Both the position numbers and the translations under genes were made by a program. Source: Colimorpha sp045222795 (GTDB lineage Bacteria > Bacteroidota > Bacteroidia > Bacteroidales > P3). Taken from it: DNA of 7,667 bases. The notes under the pieces were generated by a model that was not told the DNA's origin, did no database searches, and saw only the letters and a program-made list of their open reading frames with translations. The stretch spans positions 1 through 7,667 of the forward strand of contig JBGUZF010000128.1 in NCBI GenBank assembly GCA_045222795.1. Reading direction: 5' to 3'. Position 1 is the first letter of the stretch. Each line of letters opens with the position of its first letter. Of the stretch, positions 4,696-7,667 are shown piece after piece.

Positions 4696-5349
4696 CTCAT
4701 AAACCGTTGGGTCAATAATCCCGGCTTCGCGGAAGGCTTCGCGGCGTTCGGTGCAGGTGCCGCAGGTGCCGCAGTGGTGCTCGCCGCCACGGTAGCACGA
4801 ATAGGTGTGGCCGTAGTCTATGCCCAGGGCTGCGCCGCGCCGCACGAGGTCGGCCTTGGTGAGGTCGGTGTAGGGTGCCGCCAGCTGCACGCCGTCGTAG
4901 GTGCCGGCCTGCATGGCGCCGTCCATGGCACGGACGAATTCGGGCCGGCAGTCGGGATAGATGGCGTGGTCGCCACCGTGGTTGGCTATGAGCACCCGCT
5001 TAAGCCCGCGGCTCTCGGCGAGGCCGCAAGCCACAGAGAGCATGATGCCGTTGCGGAACGGCACCACGGTGCTTTTCATGTTCTCGTCGTCGTAGCTGCC
5101 GGCAGGGATGGCATCGGCGCCGCTGAGCAGCGACGAGTTGAAATAGCGGCCCATGAAGCCCAGCTCTATCACCAGATGCTCCACGCCCAGCAGGGCGCAA
5201 TGATGCCGCGCGCAGGCTATCTCGCGCGCGGCATGGTTGCTGCCATAGTCGAAAGTGACGGCCAACGCCACCCGCTCGCGCTCCTCGTAGAGCAGCGTCG
5301 TGGAGTCGAGTCCGCCGGAATAGATGATTACAGAATCTTTCTCTGTCAT
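4687..5349 (-). CDS. queC: 7-cyano-7-deazaguanine (preQ0) synthase
   Basis: QueC uses ATP and ammonia to turn 7-carboxy-7-deazaguanine into preQ0. The 220-residue protein has the PP-loop ATP-pyrophosphatase motif SGGLDS at 11-16 and TFDYGSNHAAREI after it. It also has FRNGIMLSVACG, NHGGDHAIYPDCRPEF, and a C-terminal zinc site C185-x7-C193-x2-C196-x2-C199 within YSCYRGGEHHCGTCGTCTER. This is the complete family signature. A TTG codon at 5379 would add ten residues (MPTPFIKTRP), but the ATG at 5347-5349 puts the P-loop at the usual distance from the N-terminus, so it is preferred. It is the first gene of the que group. The 125-nt leader toward the SIMPL gene holds a heptamer inverted repeat. 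The last residues and stop are encoded by the next repeat element. Confidence 0.95.
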   Translation of the reverse strand: MTEKDSVIIYSGGLDSTTLLYEERERVALAVTFDYGSNHAAREIACARHHCALLGVEHLVIELGFMGRYFNSSLLSGADAIPAGSYDDENMKSTVVPFRNGIMLSVACGLAESRGLKRVLIANHGGDHAIYPDCRPEFVRAMDGAMQAGTYDGVQLAAPYTDLTKADLVRRGAALGIDYGHTYSCYRGGEHHCGTCGTCTERREAFREAGIIDPTVYENA

Positions 5350-5391
5350 TGGTCTTGTTTTGATAAAGGGGGTTGGCAAGAAGACCCCTAG

Positions 5392-5474
5392 TTTTAGTTT
5401 TTAGTATTAAGTTTTAAGTATTAAGTGGGCTAGACATAACCCTACTTAAAACTCACAGCTCACAGCTTAAAACT
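5392..5474. repeat. Inverted heptamer element in the SIMPL-queC spacer
   Basis: The left arm is five 7-nt units (TTTTAGT, TTTTAGT, ATTAAGT, TTTAAGT, ATTAAGT; 5392-5426). The core is GGGCTAGACATAACCCT. The right arm is four units (ACTTAAA, ACTCACA, GCTCACA, GCTTAAA; 5444-5471) plus ACT. AGTTTTAAGTA (5410-5420) and TACTTAAAACT (5443-5453) are a perfect 11-bp inverted repeat. GGG (5427-5429) and CCC (5440-5442) can pair inside it. The element starts directly after the SIMPL stop codon and lies in the queC leader, where the transcript could fold into a strong stem. It has no U-tract, so I do not call it a terminator. Confidence 0.85.
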
Positions 5475-6179
5475 CTATTTCAGATAGTATTCAACGGTGG
5501 TGACGACACGGACCTTCTTGATTTGCGGGGTGTTCTCGTCGAGGTCCTCGACTTCGAAGTAGCCCTGCGAGGCGGTGCGCATCTTGCCGATCTTGCTGTG
5601 GCTGTTCTTGGCGAACTCGTCGGCGGCAGTGCGGGCATTCTCGAGACTCTCGGCAATCATGACGGGCTTGATGTCATTGAGGCCATGGTACTCATAGCTC
5701 GAATAGCTGCTGCTGATAATGTTCTGCTTCAGCAGGTCGCCGTCAATGGTGCGCTCCAGGTCGTGCACCACGTCCATCTTGTCGGTAAAGACATTGATGG
5801 TCTGGTTGGCATTGTAGCGGAAACGGATGTTGCTGGTGTAGTAGCTGTCGTAGCGGTCGTTGAAGTGGGCCGAGGTGTACTTGATCTCTTCGTCGGTGAA
5901 GCCTGCCTTCTTCAGCAGGTCGACCACGGCCTTCTCGTTGCGCTCCATGGTGGCACGGAGGTCGGTGAGCTCGTTGTCCTGGCCGCTGAAATTGATGCGC
6001 AGCACCACACGGTCGGCGGGCACCTCCTTCTCGCAGAGGCCGCGCACCTTCACGGTGTCGTCGTATGACTTCAGCGTCTTCACGGCGAAGACCAGCATAA
6101 GGCCCAGCACAGCGGCTGCCAGCACGATGCTGACGCCAATGATGTAGTTCTTCTTGAACGGTATTTGACTTTCTTGCAT
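5475..6179 (-). CDS. SIMPL (DUF541)-domain protein, membrane-anchored
   Basis: A 234-residue protein with a short basic N-terminus, one strongly hydrophobic segment at about 12-33 (NYIIGVSIVLAAAVLGLMLV), and a C-terminal domain facing the periplasm. The stretch VKVRGLCEKEVPADRVVLRI and the later alternation of charged and hydrophobic segments up to VRVVTTVEYYLK fit the SIMPL/DUF541 family. That family's members form oligomeric periplasmic or membrane-bound proteins of mostly unclear function. The hydrophobic segment lacks an obvious cleavage site, so an uncleaved anchor is more likely than a secreted protein. It lies 29 nt downstream of the lipoprotein gene, so the two may be cotranscribed. 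No role in queuosine synthesis is suggested by the sequence. The family call rests on pattern recognition, not on an alignment. Confidence 0.75.
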   Translation of the reverse strand: MQESQIPFKKNYIIGVSIVLAAAVLGLMLVFAVKTLKSYDDTVKVRGLCEKEVPADRVVLRINFSGQDNELTDLRATMERNEKAVVDLLKKAGFTDEEIKYTSAHFNDRYDSYYTSNIRFRYNANQTINVFTDKMDVVHDLERTIDGDLLKQNIISSSYSSYEYHGLNDIKPVMIAESLENARTAADEFAKNSHSKIGKMRTASQGYFEVEDLDENTPQIKKVRVVTTVEYYLK

Positions 6180-6208
6180 GGCTATATCGTTTTTCGGGGT
6201 ATTACTCT

Positions 6209-6757
6209 TTATTGCACCGTGAGCAGCACACCGTCAGCGAAGCGGAAGGTGCCGGCGGGCTGCAGCGTGTGGTTGGTGTCGGGCACCATGTGGATTATCT
6301 CGCTCTCGCCGTCGCCGTCGACATCAGCCAATTCGGTCAGGTCGAAAGGAATCTGATAGAGCGACCACGGTCCTTCGGGGGCCATCTCGCGGTAGCACGG
6401 GTAGACCACAAACCAACTCTCGGCGCCATAGGTCGAGCTGAGGTCGGCGGTATACACTATATAACAGTCGACGCCGGCCATCTGAACGGTGTCGAGGTAG
6501 ATGGCGCCGGTGCTGTCGCGCACGAGGCTCGCATTGCCGATGCCGATGAAGTCCTGCATCTCGTCGCCGTAGGTGATGGCCACCATCACGGTACCATCGC
6601 CTTCAAAGAGATGCAGACCCGCCGATTCCGACAACTGGAACTCGGCCTGCTGTTCCATAGCACCCAGAGGGTTGAGATTCGCCGTGGTGTTGTTCTTCGC
6701 GGGGCAGCATGCCACAGCCATCAACGCTGCCAATGAGATATAAAGCAACTTTTTCAT
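6209..6757 (-). CDS. Putative lipoprotein with one DxDGDGxxE loop
   Basis: A 182-residue protein that I do not recognise. The N-terminus MKKLLYISLAALMAVACC is a lipoprotein-type signal peptide with the likely acylated cysteine at 17 (or 18), so the mature protein should sit in the cell envelope. The lipobox is imperfect, with A at -3, as Bacteroidota often allow. The mature part is acidic and strand-rich, without repeats. Near the C-terminus, DVDGDGESE (145-153) resembles a single calcium-binding loop of the EF-hand/FG-GAP sort. It is 13 nt downstream of the urocanate hydratase gene and 29 nt upstream of the SIMPL gene, all in one direction, so it may be part of a read-through transcript. Its function is unknown. 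Confidence 0.7.
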   Translation of the reverse strand: MKKLLYISLAALMAVACCPAKNNTTANLNPLGAMEQQAEFQLSESAGLHLFEGDGTVMVAITYGDEMQDFIGIGNASLVRDSTGAIYLDTVQMAGVDCYIVYTADLSSTYGAESWFVVYPCYREMAPEGPWSLYQIPFDLTELADVDGDGESEIIHMVPDTNHTLQPAGTFRFADGVLLTVQ

Positions 6758-6770
6758 ATCAATAATATTT

Positions 6771-7667
6771 TTAGAAAAGACCTTCCAATACTTCGTCGTC
6801 GACCAGGTTGGGCATGGTGACCTTCAGCTCGGGGCAGATGTCCATGGCACGACGGATGGCGAACATGGCACCTTCGTTGCGGGCCCAAGAACGGCGTGAG
6901 ATACCGTTGTTGACGTCCCAGTGGAGCATCATGCGCAGACGGCGGTCGCATTCGGGCGAGCCGTCGAGCACCATGCCGAAGCCGCCATTCATCACCTCGC
7001 CCCAGCCTACGCCGCCGCCGTTGTGGATGGATACCCACGTGGCGCCACGGAAACTGTCGCCGATGACATTCTGCACTGCCATGTCGGCACAGCGGTTGGA
7101 ACCGTCGTAGATGTTCGAGGTCTCGCGGAAGGGGCTGTCGGTGCCGCTCACGTCGTGGTGGTCGCGACCGAGGACGATGGGGGCGCTGATCTCACCTTTC
7201 TTGATAGCCTCGTTGAAGCGGGCGGCAATCTTGGTGCGGCCTTCGCAGTCGGCATAGAGGATACGTGCTTGGCTACCCACGACGAGGTGGTTCTCCTTGG
7301 CGCCGCGTATCCACTGGATGTTGTCGTGCATCTGCTGCTGTATCTCGGCGGGAGCCGTGGCGGCAATTTCGCCAAGCACTTCCATAGCGATATGGTCGCT
7401 CTTGTCGAGGTCCTCGGGTTTGCCGCTGGTGCACACCCAGCGGAAGGGACCGAAGCCATAGTCGAAGCACATCGGGCCCATGATGTCCTGCACGTATGAG
7501 GGATAGCGGAAAGCGGTGTGGTCGGCATTCCAGATGTCGGCGCCGGCGCGGCTGCTCTCGAGTAGGAAGGCGTTGCCGTAGTCGAAGAAGTACATACCCT
7601 TGGCGGTGAGTTTGTTGACGGCAGCCACATGACGACGGAGAGACTCCTGCACCTTCTCCTTGAAGAG
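6771..7667 (-). CDS. hutU: Urocanate hydratase, C-terminal part (5' end outside window)
   Basis: HutU adds water to urocanate to give 4-imidazolone-5-propanoate, the second step of histidine degradation, with tightly bound NAD+ as electrophile. The visible 298 residues are open to the right edge, where the frame begins LFKEKVQESL. The GTG at 7652 is therefore an internal codon. Family blocks are ESSRAGADIW, YVQDIMGPMCFDYGFGPFRW, VCTSGKPEDLDK, GRDHHDVSGTDSPFRETSN and the glycine-rich HNGGGVGWGEVMNGG, ending with DGSPECDRRLRMMLHWDVNN. The wording of these blocks resembles the long urocanases of eukaryotes and Bacteroidota (about 670 residues), so roughly the last 45% is present. No other hut gene is visible. 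They would have to lie upstream. The coding sequence contains none of the low-complexity inserts found elsewhere in the window. Confidence 0.95.
   Translation of the reverse strand, partial: LFKEKVQESLRRHVAAVNKLTAKGMYFFDYGNAFLLESSRAGADIWNADHTAFRYPSYVQDIMGPMCFDYGFGPFRWVCTSGKPEDLDKSDHIAMEVLGEIAATAPAEIQQQMHDNIQWIRGAKENHLVVGSQARILYADCEGRTKIAARFNEAIKKGEISAPIVLGRDHHDVSGTDSPFRETSNIYDGSNRCADMAVQNVIGDSFRGATWVSIHNGGGVGWGEVMNGGFGMVLDGSPECDRRLRMMLHWDVNNGISRRSWARNEGAMFAIRRAMDICPELKVTMPNLVDDEVLEGLF

Noticed and set aside
5350..5379. TTG start for QueC at 5379
   Set aside because: It adds ten residues before the P-loop without family support, while the ATG at 5349 gives the usual spacing.
5380..5474. PreQ1 riboswitch in the queC leader
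   Set aside because: On the - strand a GGG/CCC stem is followed by A-rich sequence, and the place is right for preQ1 control. However the loop lacks the expected AGCUACAC-like segment, and the A-rich tail is fully explained as part of the 7-nt tandem units. I do not call it without a covariance-model hit.

Overview
The window looks like a chromosomal segment of a fairly GC-rich member of the Bacteroidota, probably Bacteroidales of the gut or rumen type. The evidence is indirect: the gene families, starts preceded by A-rich stretches instead of clear Shine-Dalgarno sequences, a long-type urocanate hydratase, and low-complexity heptamer tracts inside and between genes, which I associate with that order. 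No rRNA, tRNA, CRISPR array, integrase or insertion sequence was seen.

Layout. On the + strand, 1-349 is the 3' part of a NUDIX hydrolase (MutT/MTH1-like). It overlaps by 17 nt a 916-residue UvrD-type helicase (333-3083) that carries a complete DEDDh 3'-5' exonuclease domain in its middle. Everything else is on the - strand and is read from right to left: the C-terminal part of urocanate hydratase (hutU, cut by the right edge), a small lipoprotein, a membrane-anchored SIMPL-domain protein, and then queC, queD, queE and queF. The two gene blocks converge at 3080-3083, where their stop codons share the palindrome CTAG.

Function. QueD, QueE and QueC turn dihydroneopterin triphosphate into preQ0, and QueF reduces it to preQ1, the base inserted into tRNA on the way to queuosine. 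The first enzyme of the route (GTP cyclohydrolase I) and the later ones (Tgt, QueA, QueG/QueH) are not in the window. The NUDIX protein and the helicase-exonuclease point to nucleotide-pool sanitation and DNA repair. HutU belongs to histidine degradation, and its pathway partners must lie outside.

Most unusual feature. Between 189 and 5474 there are nine low-complexity elements. The fullest ones share one plan: about four tandem copies of a 7-9 nt unit, a core of roughly 18-30 nt, then about four copies of a roughly inverse-complementary unit, so that the whole can fold into a long hairpin. The unit sequence differs from element to element, but five of them share a core with CAAATG (GACAAATGTA or G(G/A)(T/A)CAAATGCTA). 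Three fill the spacers of the SIMPL-queC-queD-queE stretch and begin at or inside the upstream stop codon. Six lie in frame within coding sequences: one in the NUDIX gene, four in the helicase and one in queE. I know of no named family with this design. Whether it is new needs a genome-wide search.
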